Assembly: GCF_011617705.1 (NCBI RefSeq)
Contig: NZ_CP050154.1
Span: 682,001-746,000, forward strand
Source of the DNA: Brevibacterium limosum
GTDB lineage: Bacteria > Actinomycetota > Actinomycetes > Actinomycetales > Brevibacteriaceae
Direction of reading: 5' to 3'
Length of the DNA stretch: 64,000 bases
The notes under the pieces are model-generated. The model saw only the letters and a program-made list of their open reading frames with translations. It was not told the DNA's origin and did no database searches. Made by a program: the position numbers and the translations under genes. This document shows positions 1 through 8,690 of this stretch, piece by piece; position 1 is the stretch's first letter, and every line of letters begins with the position of its first letter.

Positions 1-2000
1 TCGCGGTCAAGGTCCTCCATCCGCACATCGCCAATGACGAGACCGCGCGGAAGCGTCTGGCCCGCGAAACCCGCACCTTGCGCAGGATCCGCCACCCTCG
101 GATCGCCGAGGTCCTCGACGCCGAACTCGAATCCGCGCAGCCGTTCATCATCACCGAATTCGTCGACGGGCAGACCCTGTCCGATGACGTCCGCGACAAC
201 GGCCCCTTCGCCGAGGATGAGCTCGTCCACTTCGGCCACGCTCTCCTCGACGCCCTCAACGCCGTCCACGATGCCGGCATCATCCACCGCGATCTCAAAC
301 CCGCGAACGTGATGATCATGGACGGTGAGCCCATGGTCATCGACTTCGGCATCGCCCAGGTCGCCGACGAAGTGCGCGTGACCGCGACGGGTCTGGTCAT
401 GGGCACACCCGGCTATCTGTCGCCGGAGATCGCCGACGGCAAGACCTCGAGTGAGAAGACCGACTGGTGGGGGTGGGCTGCGACGATGGCGTTCGCCGCC
501 ACCGGACGCAACCCCTACGGGTCCGGACCGCTGGAAGCGGTGCTCGGTCGGGTGGCGATGGGCAAATTCGATCTCGACGGGGCGCCGAAGAACTTCGCAC
601 CACTCATCGCCGCCTGTCTCGACCCGAAGCCCGAACGTCGCCCGTCGGGGCAGATGATCCTCGATGCGCTCGTCGACATCGAGTCCGGGCGGATGCCGCA
701 GCTCGGATCGGGTCCCAGCGGCGGGGCCGGTGCGGGTGGTCCGCAGCGGACACCGAGCGGAACCGCGGTCATGCCTGCCGTCGATGACGGCGCCGACGGC
801 CGTGGCGGTGCCGGGGCTGCCGGGGCGGCGCTGGGTGGTGCGGCTCTCGGTGGTGCGGCCGGTGCCGCCGCCGGATTCGGTGCGGCAGGGGCTGCCGGTC
901 ATGGCGGTCCTGCCGGTCATGGTGGTCAGCGCGGAGACTATCCGGCAACGGGCTACTCGGGAGCCGGTCCGTCCGGCGCCGGGCAGCCGCAGTACCCCGG
1001 TTCCAGCCGACCGACCAATCATGCCGGGTCCGGTCACGGTTCGGGGCCCGGGCAGGGACCGGGCTATGGTTCGGGGCGGATGCACGGACAGTCACCGCAG
1101 CAGGCGACCGCACCACCGATCAGCAATCCCAACGGCGGCATTCAGGCGGGTCCGGGATCCCCGATGGCCGGCGCCGACCTCGGCCGCTCCGGATTCGTCC
1201 AGCCCGGTCAGGGGCAGAACCTCGTCGGACCGGGCGGGTCCGGCGGACCGAATGGTCAGGTCGCTCAGGGACAGTGGGGCGGCCAAGCCGGTCACGGCGG
1301 CCAGCTCATGGGCCCCGGCGGCCAGCCGCTGCAGCCGGGCGGCCAGCCGCTGCAGCCGGGCGGCCAGCCGCTGCAGCCGGGCGGCCAGCCGTGGGCGCCG
1401 ATGGGCTACCGGCGAGTGCAGTCCGGTGGCTGGGTCGTCTTCGGACTCGTCGCTCTGGCCGTCGCCGTCATGCCTCTCGGTCCTCTGGTCATCTGTGTCG
1501 TCGCCCTGGTCTGGTCGGTGCTCGCTCGCACGGGCACACGTCTGGATCGGAAGGTCCAGCGCCACCGGTTCGACCGCGGAACGGACTCGGGGGGATTCTT
1601 CCGGGCGCTCGCCTCGGCGCCGGGGGCCGTGCTGGCCTCGATCCTGACCTCGGTGGCCTCGATCATCTTGCCGGCGATCGCGGCCGCCGCCGCGCTCGTG
1701 CTCACGCGACTCGACATCGCCGGGATCGTGCCCAGCGGTGCCTCCGAACAATGGTCGGTGTGGGCAGCGGGCGCCGCCGGTTCGCTGGTGCTGTGGGTCG
1801 GGCCGGGAGCCTCGAGCCTGCGCTTCGGCTCACGGCTGCTCGTGTCGGGAGCCACTCGCAATCAGCTCGGCCGCCTCGTCGCATTGGCCGTGATCGCGCT
1901 GCTCGTCATCCTTGCCGTCATGGTCATCCAGTCGGGGGCGGCCATGTCCTGGTGGCCGCTGACGGTGAACCCCTTCGACTACCTGCCCGGACCGGTGTGA
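1..2000 (+). CDS. Serine/threonine protein kinase, membrane anchored (5' partial)
   Basis: Hanks-type kinase that would phosphorylate Ser/Thr of target proteins at the inner face of the membrane. The reading frame is open from base 3, so the true start and glycine loop lie outside the window; the first residues AVKVL hold the subdomain II lysine. Further along are HRDLKPANV (catalytic loop), DFGIAQ (metal-binding loop) and GTPGYLSPE (activation segment/APE). After about residue 230 comes a long Gly/Ala/Pro/Gln-rich linker, including QPLQPGG repeats encoded by exact 21-bp DNA repeats. Three or four hydrophobic segments follow up to the C-terminus. Unlike mycobacterial PknB there is no PASTA domain. 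The C-terminal membrane bundle is unfamiliar. Family call is firm; substrate is unknown. Confidence 0.93.
   Translation, partial: AVKVLHPHIANDETARKRLARETRTLRRIRHPRIAEVLDAELESAQPFIITEFVDGQTLSDDVRDNGPFAEDELVHFGHALLDALNAVHDAGIIHRDLKPANVMIMDGEPMVIDFGIAQVADEVRVTATGLVMGTPGYLSPEIADGKTSSEKTDWWGWAATMAFAATGRNPYGSGPLEAVLGRVAMGKFDLDGAPKNFAPLIAACLDPKPERRPSGQMILDALVDIESGRMPQLGSGPSGGAGAGGPQRTPSGTAVMPAVDDGADGRGGAGAAGAALGGAALGGAAGAAAGFGAAGAAGHGGPAGHGGQRGDYPATGYSGAGPSGAGQPQYPGSSRPTNHAGSGHGSGPGQGPGYGSGRMHGQSPQQATAPPISNPNGGIQAGPGSPMAGADLGRSGFVQPGQGQNLVGPGGSGGPNGQVAQGQWGGQAGHGGQLMGPGGQPLQPGGQPLQPGGQPLQPGGQPWAPMGYRRVQSGGWVVFGLVALAVAVMPLGPLVICVVALVWSVLARTGTRLDRKVQRHRFDRGTDSGGFFRALASAPGAVLASILTSVASIILPAIAAAAALVLTRLDIAGIVPSGASEQWSVWAAGAAGSLVLWVGPGASSLRFGSRLLVSGATRNQLGRLVALAVIALLVILAVMVIQSGAAMSWWPLTVNPFDYLPGPV
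1318..1391 (+). repeat. Exact 21-bp tandem repeat inside the kinase linker
   Basis: Three identical 21-bp units starting GCGGCCAGCCGCTGCAGCCG begin at 1318, 1339 and 1360, followed by an 11-bp partial unit. They encode GGQPLQP repeats. Identity at third codon positions suggests recent slippage or unequal exchange, so copy number is probably variable between strains. Confidence 0.9.
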
Positions 2001-2115
2001 GCCGGCCCGCGCGAACGGACGGTGCGATCAGGGCGGTGTGAGCCGGCCCGGAAGGTGTGGACAGGGCGGTGTGCCCGGTTCGGACAGTGCGACCAGGACG
2101 GTATGCCCGGCCCGG
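1994..2115 (+). repeat. Degenerate direct repeats behind the kinase stop codon
   Basis: The motif GGTGTGAGCCGGCCCG, which includes the kinase stop TGA, recurs in diverging form at about 2035, 2068 and 2100, at 32-41 bp intervals. The spacer 2001-2296 otherwise shows no gene. Tandem duplication of the gene's 3' end is the likely origin. Confidence 0.6.
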
Positions 2116-2296
2116 TCGTCCCGAAACTGCCGAGGCCGAGGCGCAGGTAGTTGAACGTTGTAGTTGAACCTTGAATGTTTCTGGGAGTCGGCGAAGCACC
2201 TGTTTCGGTACAGTGGTGCCGTCGGGTCGCGGAAGCCGTCCCGCACCGTTCGGGCCTCAGCCCGCACCGATGTCAGACGATCCAACGTGAGGAACA

Positions 2297-3157
2297 ATGG
2301 CGAAGAACAACTCCGCGGACGACAAGCGGAACCGCGCACGCGAGAACGCCCGCCAGATCGCGGCGAATCAGGCGAAGAAGGAGAAGACCGCGAAGACGAT
2401 TCTGTACGTCGGCATCGCTGTCGTCGTCGTCGCGGTGCTGGCAGTGGTCGGTGTGCTGGTCTTCCAGCAGAGCAAGCCTGCTGTCAATCCCTCGAACTAT
2501 GTCTCCGACGGAATCACCGTGGGCAAGGACAACGCACTCGTGCAGCCGTTGCAGATGCCCGACGGTGAGGAATCGGATCTGCCGGCTCCGACCGAAGCGG
2601 GTGCGAAGAAGGGGGCCGCCACGGTCACCGTCTACCTCGACTTCCAGTGCCCCGGCTGCAAGGCCTTCGAGGAAGGCAACGCGAACATGCTGCGCAAACT
2701 CGCAGATGAGGGCTCGATCGTCGTCAACTACAAGCCGGTGTCGTTCCTCGACCGCATGTCCAGCGGCAACGAGTACTCGACCCGCGCTGCCAACCTCGCC
2801 GCCTGTGTCGTCGACAGCCAGCCCGAGGTCGCCGTCGACCTGTTCGACGCGCTCTTCGCTCAGCAGCCGGAGGAGGGCACCGAAGGCCGTACCGATGAGG
2901 AGCTGCTCAAGGTCGCCGAGGAGGCCGGTGTCGACACCTCGAAGAAGCTCAAGGCCGATCCCGAGCAGACCGTGAAGTCCTGCGTCACGGACCGGACCTT
3001 CGACAAGTTCGTCGAACAGTCGAGCCAGACCGCTCTGGACGACGGTGTCGAGGCCACCCCGTGGGTGCTCATCAACGGCAAGCACACCGACAAGACCAGC
3101 GACTCGCAGGCCCTGGCCACCGAGATCCTCAAGGCCACCGGAGAGTTCAAGGGCTGA
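2297..3157 (+). CDS. Membrane-anchored DsbA-like thiol-disulfide protein
   Basis: A 286-residue protein with a charged cytoplasmic N-terminus, one membrane span (about residues 35-57) and an extracellular thioredoxin-fold domain of the DsbA/DsbG type. The redox motif is CPGC (C118-C121) in the context DFQCPGCKAF, and a cis-Pro-like segment ATPWVLING lies near the C-terminus. By family it would oxidise or isomerise disulfides of exported proteins. The start is supported by GAGGAA seven bases upstream of ATG. It stands alone between the kinase and a double terminator, so it is probably monocistronic. Whether it acts as oxidase, isomerase or reductase cannot be told from sequence. Confidence 0.9.
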   Translation: MAKNNSADDKRNRARENARQIAANQAKKEKTAKTILYVGIAVVVVAVLAVVGVLVFQQSKPAVNPSNYVSDGITVGKDNALVQPLQMPDGEESDLPAPTEAGAKKGAATVTVYLDFQCPGCKAFEEGNANMLRKLADEGSIVVNYKPVSFLDRMSSGNEYSTRAANLAACVVDSQPEVAVDLFDALFAQQPEEGTEGRTDEELLKVAEEAGVDTSKKLKADPEQTVKSCVTDRTFDKFVEQSSQTALDDGVEATPWVLINGKHTDKTSDSQALATEILKATGEFKG

Positions 3158-3182
3158 TCGTCTGAGGCTCCCAGTCGGTGCT

Positions 3183-3268
3183 GGGGCAGTCCCGGGAGAG
3201 CCGGGGACTGCCCCGGGGCGGTGACGCAGGAGAGAAGGCCGGGCCCCGCCGAGGTGGGGCCCGGCCTT
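3183..3268 (+). terminator. Two successive terminator hairpins after the DsbA-like gene
   Basis: The first stem pairs 3183-3193 with 3204-3214 (11 bp). The second pairs 3235-3247 with 3256-3268 (13 bp perfect, AAGGCC...GGCCTT) with an 8-nt loop. The T-tract after the second is only two bases, as is common in GC-rich actinobacteria. Confidence 0.75.
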
Positions 3269-3415
3269 CGCCGTTCCGGCGAGGTAGGGGTGGTCCAGGC
3301 TGAGGCGGGGGGCCGCCTCGGTGAGGGGACCTGGAGGTCACGTCCCCTGCGGTTTTGTGGCCGGGCCCGGCCATGGACTACTATCGTGTAGGCGCGCACG
3401 CTCGGTGCGCACCAC

Positions 3416-3491
3416 GCCTCCTTAGCTCAGTTGGTAGAGCACCGCTCTTGTAAAGCGAAGGTCGTCAGTTCGAGTCTGACAGGGGGCTCCA
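3416..3491 (+). tRNA. tRNA-Thr (anticodon TGT)
   Basis: A cloverleaf can be drawn by eye: acceptor GCCTCCT pairs with AGGGGGC, the D-arm contains AGCTCAGTTGGTAGAGC, the anticodon loop CTTGTAA gives TGT at 3449-3451, and the T-arm contains GTTCGAGTC. Discriminator T at 3488 is followed by an encoded CCA (3489-3491). It decodes ACA/ACG threonine codons. A C-A mismatch closes the anticodon stem. Confidence 0.95.
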
Positions 3492-3496
3492 TCTGG

Positions 3497-3541
3497 GAAG
3501 GCCCCGCGATCCGCTGGAACGAGCGGAACGCGGGGCTTCTT
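3497..3541 (+). terminator. Terminator of tRNA-Thr
   Basis: GAAGGCCCCGCG at 3497-3508 pairs with CGCGGGGC at 3529-3536, with an inner TCCGCT/AGCGGA stem, followed by TTCTTCC. It lies six bases after the encoded CCA. The spacer 3542-3720 holds only a short inverted repeat (CTCGTTCAAG near 3579, CTTGAACGAG near 3635). Confidence 0.8.
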
Positions 3542-3720
3542 CCTGCTCGGGCCGCGTCCGCTCAAGGGCACAATTCTCTCGTTCAAGGCCTAACCCGCTT
3601 ATCGAAGAGCAGACGGCGCTATAACCGCGCCAGCGCTTGAACGAGGTCGGGGTGACGCTGAAGCGGCGACGGTGGAGATCGGTGAACGAGGTCGGAATCA
3701 GCGCTGCGGTGGACGACCAG

Positions 3721-5730
3721 CTACCCGTCCCCGTCGCGTCTGAACACGAGCATGAGGGATCGCATGCTCAGCACGAAGCCGCCGAAGAGCAGCACGAAGC
3801 CGAAGAACGAGTACAGGTGGATGTCCTTCGTCAGGAGCGGGCCCTCATCGCTGGTGATGAGCATGATCGCTCCCACCACCGCGGCCCCGGCGAGGACGGC
3901 GACAATGAGCTGCTGGAACAGGCTGGTGAGGAAGCTGCGATCTGAAGGGTTCTCGAGCACCCGCATGTTCATCGAGAACCGGCCCTGCTCGAGGTCCTCG
4001 GTGATCTTGTTGATCCGGCGCGGCATGCGGTCGATCATCGGCATCAGCTGCAGCGCCCGACGCTGGAGCTCATCGGTGATCTTCGTGCCCTTGAGCTTCG
4101 ACCTTACGAGCCTGTTGCCCTCCCGCCGGGACACGGCGACGACGTCGAAGTGCGGATCGATCGTCAGCAGCGCACCCTCCACGGAGGCCATCGCCCGGAA
4201 GGCGGCGCTGATCGGCGCCGGCACGGAGAAGCGGTGAGCGAGCACGAGATTGAACAGATCGTCGAAGAGCTTCTGCCCCTGTGACGCGCGGGCGCCGCCG
4301 TAGCGCAGCAGGAGTTCGCCGACGGCGCGTTCGACCTCCCGGTCGTCGAGTCCGTCGGGTCGTCCGAGGAGTTCGATGAGGGCATCGGTGGCACCGGCAC
4401 TGTCGTTCTGATCGATCGAATAGAGCATGAGGCCCAGAGACGTCTGCGTGGCCGGGTCGAGCCGACCGACGGCACCGAAGTCGAGAAGACCGAGTTTCCC
4501 GTCGGGAGTGATGAAGATGTTGCCGGCATGCAGATCGGCGTGGAAGATCCCGTCACCGATGATCTGCTCGAGCGTGGCTCCCAGCAGCGTGGTCGCCAAC
4601 CGGGACCGCTCGGCACCGCTGAGCTCGGTCAGCAGCGCCCCCGCCCGCGAAACCGGCTGACCGGGCAGTCGATCCATGACCAGCAGGCGTTCGCCGCTGA
4701 GCGCCGGATAGCCGTGCGGGACGGTGACGTCGAACTTACCCGACCGTGTGAGAGAGGCCTCGATGCTGGCCATATTGTCCAGCTCGATCCGGTAGTCGAG
4801 TTCCTCCTCGAGCGTGTTCGCGAAACCTGCGGCCAGTGACTGCACACCCAGATCCCGGCCCCAGGTCGTGGCCTTGTTCAGCCAGCCCGCCAACCGCAGG
4901 ATGATGTCGAGATCCTGAGTGACCTGATTGAGCGCCTTCGGCCGCTGCACCTTGACGATGACCTCCGTGCCGTCGAGCAGGGTCGCCTCATGGACCTGCG
5001 CCACCGAGGCGGCCGCCAGCGGCGTGGAGCCGATCCATGCGAACACCTCTCCGATCGGCCGACCGAGCCGCTCGGCGATGGCCGGTTCGATGACTGACCA
5101 GGGCTCAGGTGTGACCTGCGTCTGGAGGGTCTCGAGCTCACGGACGAACACCGGCGGGAGGATGTCTCTGCGGGTGGAGAGCATCTGTCCGAGCTTGACG
5201 AAGGTCACCCCCGCCTCGGCGAGGGATTCCTTGAGCGCTCGTGCGGTCTTGACGTCGCGACCCGGCGAATCCCCTCCGAAGCCGCGCAGCTGGGAGCCGA
5301 GCCCGTGTCGCACGGCAATGGACACGACCTGGGCATAGCGGCGGCCGCGGCGACGGCGGGACTTCCACCCGAAGAAGAGCGACTGCGGGCTCGGCAGGGA
5401 TCCGGTCGGAAAGGCCGCTTCGAGCATGACGAGGGCACCGACGCCCAGGGCGAAGATCCACCCGAGGGCGAGCACCATGAACAGCACCGCCACTCCGGGG
5501 GAGACGTCGAGCCCGGTGGTGTTCTGCCCGGTGCCGGCCCGGTAGAGATATTGGACGGTCACGGCCACGACGGCGCTCATGACGAGGCCGACGGCCAGTG
5601 TGCGCGGCCAGCCGGTGGGAACGCCGACGACGCGGCGGACCACGGTGGCAGCGAACCATGACTGGAGGAAGAGGAAGACGAGCGCAGCCAGGCTCACCAG
5701 CACGTATCCACCGACGTCCAGTGCTTCCAT
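3721..5730 (-). CDS. ABC1/UbiB/AarF-family atypical kinase with membrane segments
   Basis: A 669-residue protein. The N-terminal 110 residues hold three hydrophobic segments, the middle holds the ABC1/UbiB kinase-like domain, and the C-terminus has two further membrane spans. Family landmarks are visible: KLGQMLSTRRD (the KxGQ motif typical of UbiB), VIVKVQRP (ATP-binding lysine), HADLHAGNIF and LLDFGAVG (metal and catalytic loops). UbiB members support isoprenoid quinone biosynthesis; actinobacteria make menaquinone, so the exact role here is not known. It is transcribed as a single gene between tRNA-Thr (convergent) and a minus-strand MFS gene. Family assignment is firm; biochemical function is not. 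Confidence 0.9.
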   Translation of the reverse strand: MEALDVGGYVLVSLAALVFLFLQSWFAATVVRRVVGVPTGWPRTLAVGLVMSAVVAVTVQYLYRAGTGQNTTGLDVSPGVAVLFMVLALGWIFALGVGALVMLEAAFPTGSLPSPQSLFFGWKSRRRRGRRYAQVVSIAVRHGLGSQLRGFGGDSPGRDVKTARALKESLAEAGVTFVKLGQMLSTRRDILPPVFVRELETLQTQVTPEPWSVIEPAIAERLGRPIGEVFAWIGSTPLAAASVAQVHEATLLDGTEVIVKVQRPKALNQVTQDLDIILRLAGWLNKATTWGRDLGVQSLAAGFANTLEEELDYRIELDNMASIEASLTRSGKFDVTVPHGYPALSGERLLVMDRLPGQPVSRAGALLTELSGAERSRLATTLLGATLEQIIGDGIFHADLHAGNIFITPDGKLGLLDFGAVGRLDPATQTSLGLMLYSIDQNDSAGATDALIELLGRPDGLDDREVERAVGELLLRYGGARASQGQKLFDDLFNLVLAHRFSVPAPISAAFRAMASVEGALLTIDPHFDVVAVSRREGNRLVRSKLKGTKITDELQRRALQLMPMIDRMPRRINKITEDLEQGRFSMNMRVLENPSDRSFLTSLFQQLIVAVLAGAAVVGAIMLITSDEGPLLTKDIHLYSFFGFVLLFGGFVLSMRSLMLVFRRDGDG

Positions 5731-5877
5731 CGATGACTCTCCTGATCCTGTACGGGCTGTCAGCTTCGGGCGCTCAGCCGAACATCGTCGAATCGGTCAT
5801 CCCCAGCCTAGTCCGTCGGGGCACTCCGGGCGTGAGTGCGGCCCGTATGCTCGGAGACGTGAGGAGCCGGCTCGCAG

Positions 5878-7203
5878 TCAGCCGGTGTGCGGTGGGTCGA
5901 GGCGCCGCCTTCCGGGCAGGCCGACCTGGCGGGCCCAGATGAGGATCCACACCGCGCCGAGGAGGGCGAGCAGACCCGGGAAGAGCACCCCGAATCGCAG
6001 GGTGGTCACGGTGATGATGAGGGACAGCAGCGTCGGCCCGCCGAGTTTGCCGCCGTTGTTGAAGATCGCCCAGATGCCGAGGAAGCGGGGGCGACCGACC
6101 GCGGGGGAGAGGTCCGCCCCGATCGTCATATTCACCCCCGCCCCGAGGCCGTTGCCGAACGCCATGACCGCGGCGGCGATGACCATTCCGGCGAGATCCG
6201 GCTTCGCGACCATGATGATGAACCCGGTGCCGAAGATGGACAGGCACGCCACGAGGGTCGCCACCCGGCCGAGGTGGTCCTTGATATACGCGCCGAGGAA
6301 CATGACGATGAGCTCGAGCCCGGCACCGAAGGCGATGACGAGCGAGATCGATGACTTGTGCAGCCCGATCTCCACGCCCCAGAGCTGGACGACGACCGGT
6401 TGGGCGGCGCGGGCTGCCGCAAGCGCGATGATCGTGACGCCGGTGAGCACGACCGATTTCCAGCGCACGTCGAGAGGCGGGCGGCGATCTCTCCTCTTCC
6501 GTCGCCGAGGATGGGCCACGTCTCCGTGTGCGGGCTCGCTCGCCTCGGCGGGAGAAGAATCATCGGCGGGGGACGGATCGTGATCGTCCGCAGAGGAGGT
6601 CGGGGCCGCCTCACGGTGGGGGTGGTCGTCGAAGCCGGGGATCTGCGCGATCGGCAGAGCCATGATGACGATCGCGGAGACGGCGGTGAGCGCGGAGAAG
6701 ACGAACACGGACCAGATGGGGAAGACGAGCATGAGGCCGGCGCCGATCATCGGTCCGACGAGGTTGCCGACCCGCTGCGTGCCGCCGAGCGCGGTCATCG
6801 CCTTGGCGAGGTCGGCCGGTGGCATCACCTCGGCGACGACGGCCTGCCGGGCCAGGCTCCACACATCGGAGACCGGGCCGAAGACCATGAGCGCGAGCGT
6901 GTAGATGAGCAGCGAGTACGGCGAATCCCAGATGAAGGCGGCGACGATGGAGCCGAGAACGATGATCGCGGCGATCGTGGCCACGAACATCGCACGAAAA
7001 TCGCCGAGGCGGTCGATGAGTATCCCCGCCGGCACCGTGGCCATGAGCGACACGGCTCCCATGATGCCGACGATGGCAGCCGCGAACGCCTGCGTCGAAC
7101 CCAGCGAGAGTGCCCCGAGCACGAGGATCGGCATGATCGCGCCCAAGCCGACAGCGAAGAGCGCGAACGGCACGAGGACCGGCCACAGGATGGGTTTGAG
7201 CAC
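5878..7203 (-). CDS. MFS transporter
   Basis: A 441-residue, about 12-span carrier of the major facilitator superfamily. Two six-helix halves are separated by an acidic, Ser/Pro-rich cytoplasmic loop (roughly residues 205-245) ending in a basic stretch HPRRRKRRDRR. The loop between helices 2 and 3 reads DRLGDFRAM, matching the family motif A. The likely start is GTG (7203); no clear ribosome-binding site precedes it. It is divergent from the LtrA gene across a 116-bp spacer. The substrate is not recognisable; drug or small-metabolite efflux is possible. Confidence 0.85.
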   Translation of the reverse strand: MLKPILWPVLVPFALFAVGLGAIMPILVLGALSLGSTQAFAAAIVGIMGAVSLMATVPAGILIDRLGDFRAMFVATIAAIIVLGSIVAAFIWDSPYSLLIYTLALMVFGPVSDVWSLARQAVVAEVMPPADLAKAMTALGGTQRVGNLVGPMIGAGLMLVFPIWSVFVFSALTAVSAIVIMALPIAQIPGFDDHPHREAAPTSSADDHDPSPADDSSPAEASEPAHGDVAHPRRRKRRDRRPPLDVRWKSVVLTGVTIIALAAARAAQPVVVQLWGVEIGLHKSSISLVIAFGAGLELIVMFLGAYIKDHLGRVATLVACLSIFGTGFIIMVAKPDLAGMVIAAAVMAFGNGLGAGVNMTIGADLSPAVGRPRFLGIWAIFNNGGKLGGPTLLSLIITVTTLRFGVLFPGLLALLGAVWILIWARQVGLPGRRRLDPPHTG

Positions 7204-7319
7204 ATGGCAAGCTTAGTTGAGGTCCCGGCGGGACGTGCCGCAGTCGGCCGTGGCGGCGGGCGATCTGCGGTTCTCGGTCATAGACTGTTCGAACGCAGCG
7301 ACCGACCGTCTGGAGGGCC

Positions 7320-8627
7320 ATGGCCACGTCGAAGACGCCGAACGGCGACAGCGCACCGCACGGCGACAGCACATCGAAGACCGGCAGCGGACCGAACACC
7401 GGCAGCGCACCGCACGGCGACGGCGCACCGAACGCACTGTCCGCCCCGGCGCGCTTGCGTCTCAGTCCGATGCGCCCACGCGATCCCGACGAAGAGGGCC
7501 GGGCGGCGAGCACCCTCGAGCTCTTCTTCGATCTCGTCTTCGTCATCGCCGTCTCGATCGCGTCCTCACACCTGCATGACACGATCACGGCGGGCCGCCT
7601 CGGCGAGGGGGTGGTGAGCTATCTGCTCGTGTTCTTCGGGATCTGGTGGGCGTGGATGAACTTCACGTGGTTCGCGACGTCCTTCGACACCGATGACTGG
7701 CTCTACCGGCTGCTGACGATCGTGCAGATGGGCGGGGTGCTCATCCTCGCCGCGGGCATCGGGCCGGTCTTCGACGACGGCGACTTCCGACTGCTCATCG
7801 CCGGCTACGTTCTCATGCGCCTCATCATGATCTCCCAATGGCTGCGCGCCTCCCGCGGTGCCGGACGGGCACGGTGGACGACGATCGTCTACGCCTGTGG
7901 GATCGGCATCGCCCAGATTCTGTGGGTGGCGTGGCTGGCCATCGACGATCCCGTCTTCCGGGGTCTCGGCCTCGGTGTGCTCATCCTCGCCGAGGTGGCG
8001 GTGCCGGTCGTCGCGGAGACTCGCGGCACGACGCCGTGGCATCCGCATCACATCACCGAACGCTATGGCTGCTTCACGATCATCGTCCTCGGCGAGAGCC
8101 TCCTGGCCTCGGCGAACACGATCTTCGACGCGCTGGGCGAGGTCGAGGACATCGTCCCGCTGATCTCACTGGGCGTCCTCAGCCTCATCGTCACCGCCGC
8201 GATGTGGTGGATCTACTTCTGGCCGCCGCACCACCGGACGATCGGCAGCCTCGGCGGGTCGCTCAGGTACGGCTACGGCCACTACTTCATCTTCGCCGCC
8301 GCCGGTGCGTTCTCCGCCGGAGTCGGCATCGAAGCCGATTCCCAACTCGGTGCCAGCGCCCTCGACCCGGCGCTGGCCACCTTCACGGTCTCGGTGCCGA
8401 TTGCGGTGTTCGTCCTCGGAGTGTGGGTGCTCGCAATCCGCGCCAACGCAGATGCCGTCGTCAACACCGTCGTACCGGCCTGCGCGCTGCTCGTCCTCCT
8501 CGACCCGATCATCCCGGTGCCGACGTTCCTCACGACGTTCTTCATGGTCATCATCGTCATCACCCTCGTCGTGTTCCCGCCGAAGGACGAGAACGGCAAG
8601 ACCGGCGCCGAGGCGATCGTGCGGTGA
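7320..8627 (+). CDS. Low temperature requirement protein A (LtrA) family membrane protein
   Basis: A 435-residue multi-span membrane protein. The diagnostic LtrA start of the domain is seen at about residue 60 (STLELFFDLVFVIAV), followed by HITERYGCFTIIVLGES and WWIYFWPPHH, all typical of the family. LtrA was named from a Listeria cold-growth mutant; its molecular activity is unknown. The first 45 residues are a low-complexity stretch of NGDSAPHG-like repeats absent from most relatives. The start ATG follows GGAGGG by three bases. It is divergent from the MFS gene and followed after 63 bp by the M4 protease. Confidence 0.9.
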   Translation: MATSKTPNGDSAPHGDSTSKTGSGPNTGSAPHGDGAPNALSAPARLRLSPMRPRDPDEEGRAASTLELFFDLVFVIAVSIASSHLHDTITAGRLGEGVVSYLLVFFGIWWAWMNFTWFATSFDTDDWLYRLLTIVQMGGVLILAAGIGPVFDDGDFRLLIAGYVLMRLIMISQWLRASRGAGRARWTTIVYACGIGIAQILWVAWLAIDDPVFRGLGLGVLILAEVAVPVVAETRGTTPWHPHHITERYGCFTIIVLGESLLASANTIFDALGEVEDIVPLISLGVLSLIVTAAMWWIYFWPPHHRTIGSLGGSLRYGYGHYFIFAAAGAFSAGVGIEADSQLGASALDPALATFTVSVPIAVFVLGVWVLAIRANADAVVNTVVPACALLVLLDPIIPVPTFLTTFFMVIIVITLVVFPPKDENGKTGAEAIVR

Positions 8628-8690
8628 CCGTGCCCCGCAGAGGACCTCGCGGCCCTACCGCATCCGAGGTGAACGTGGGACGCTGGAGTC

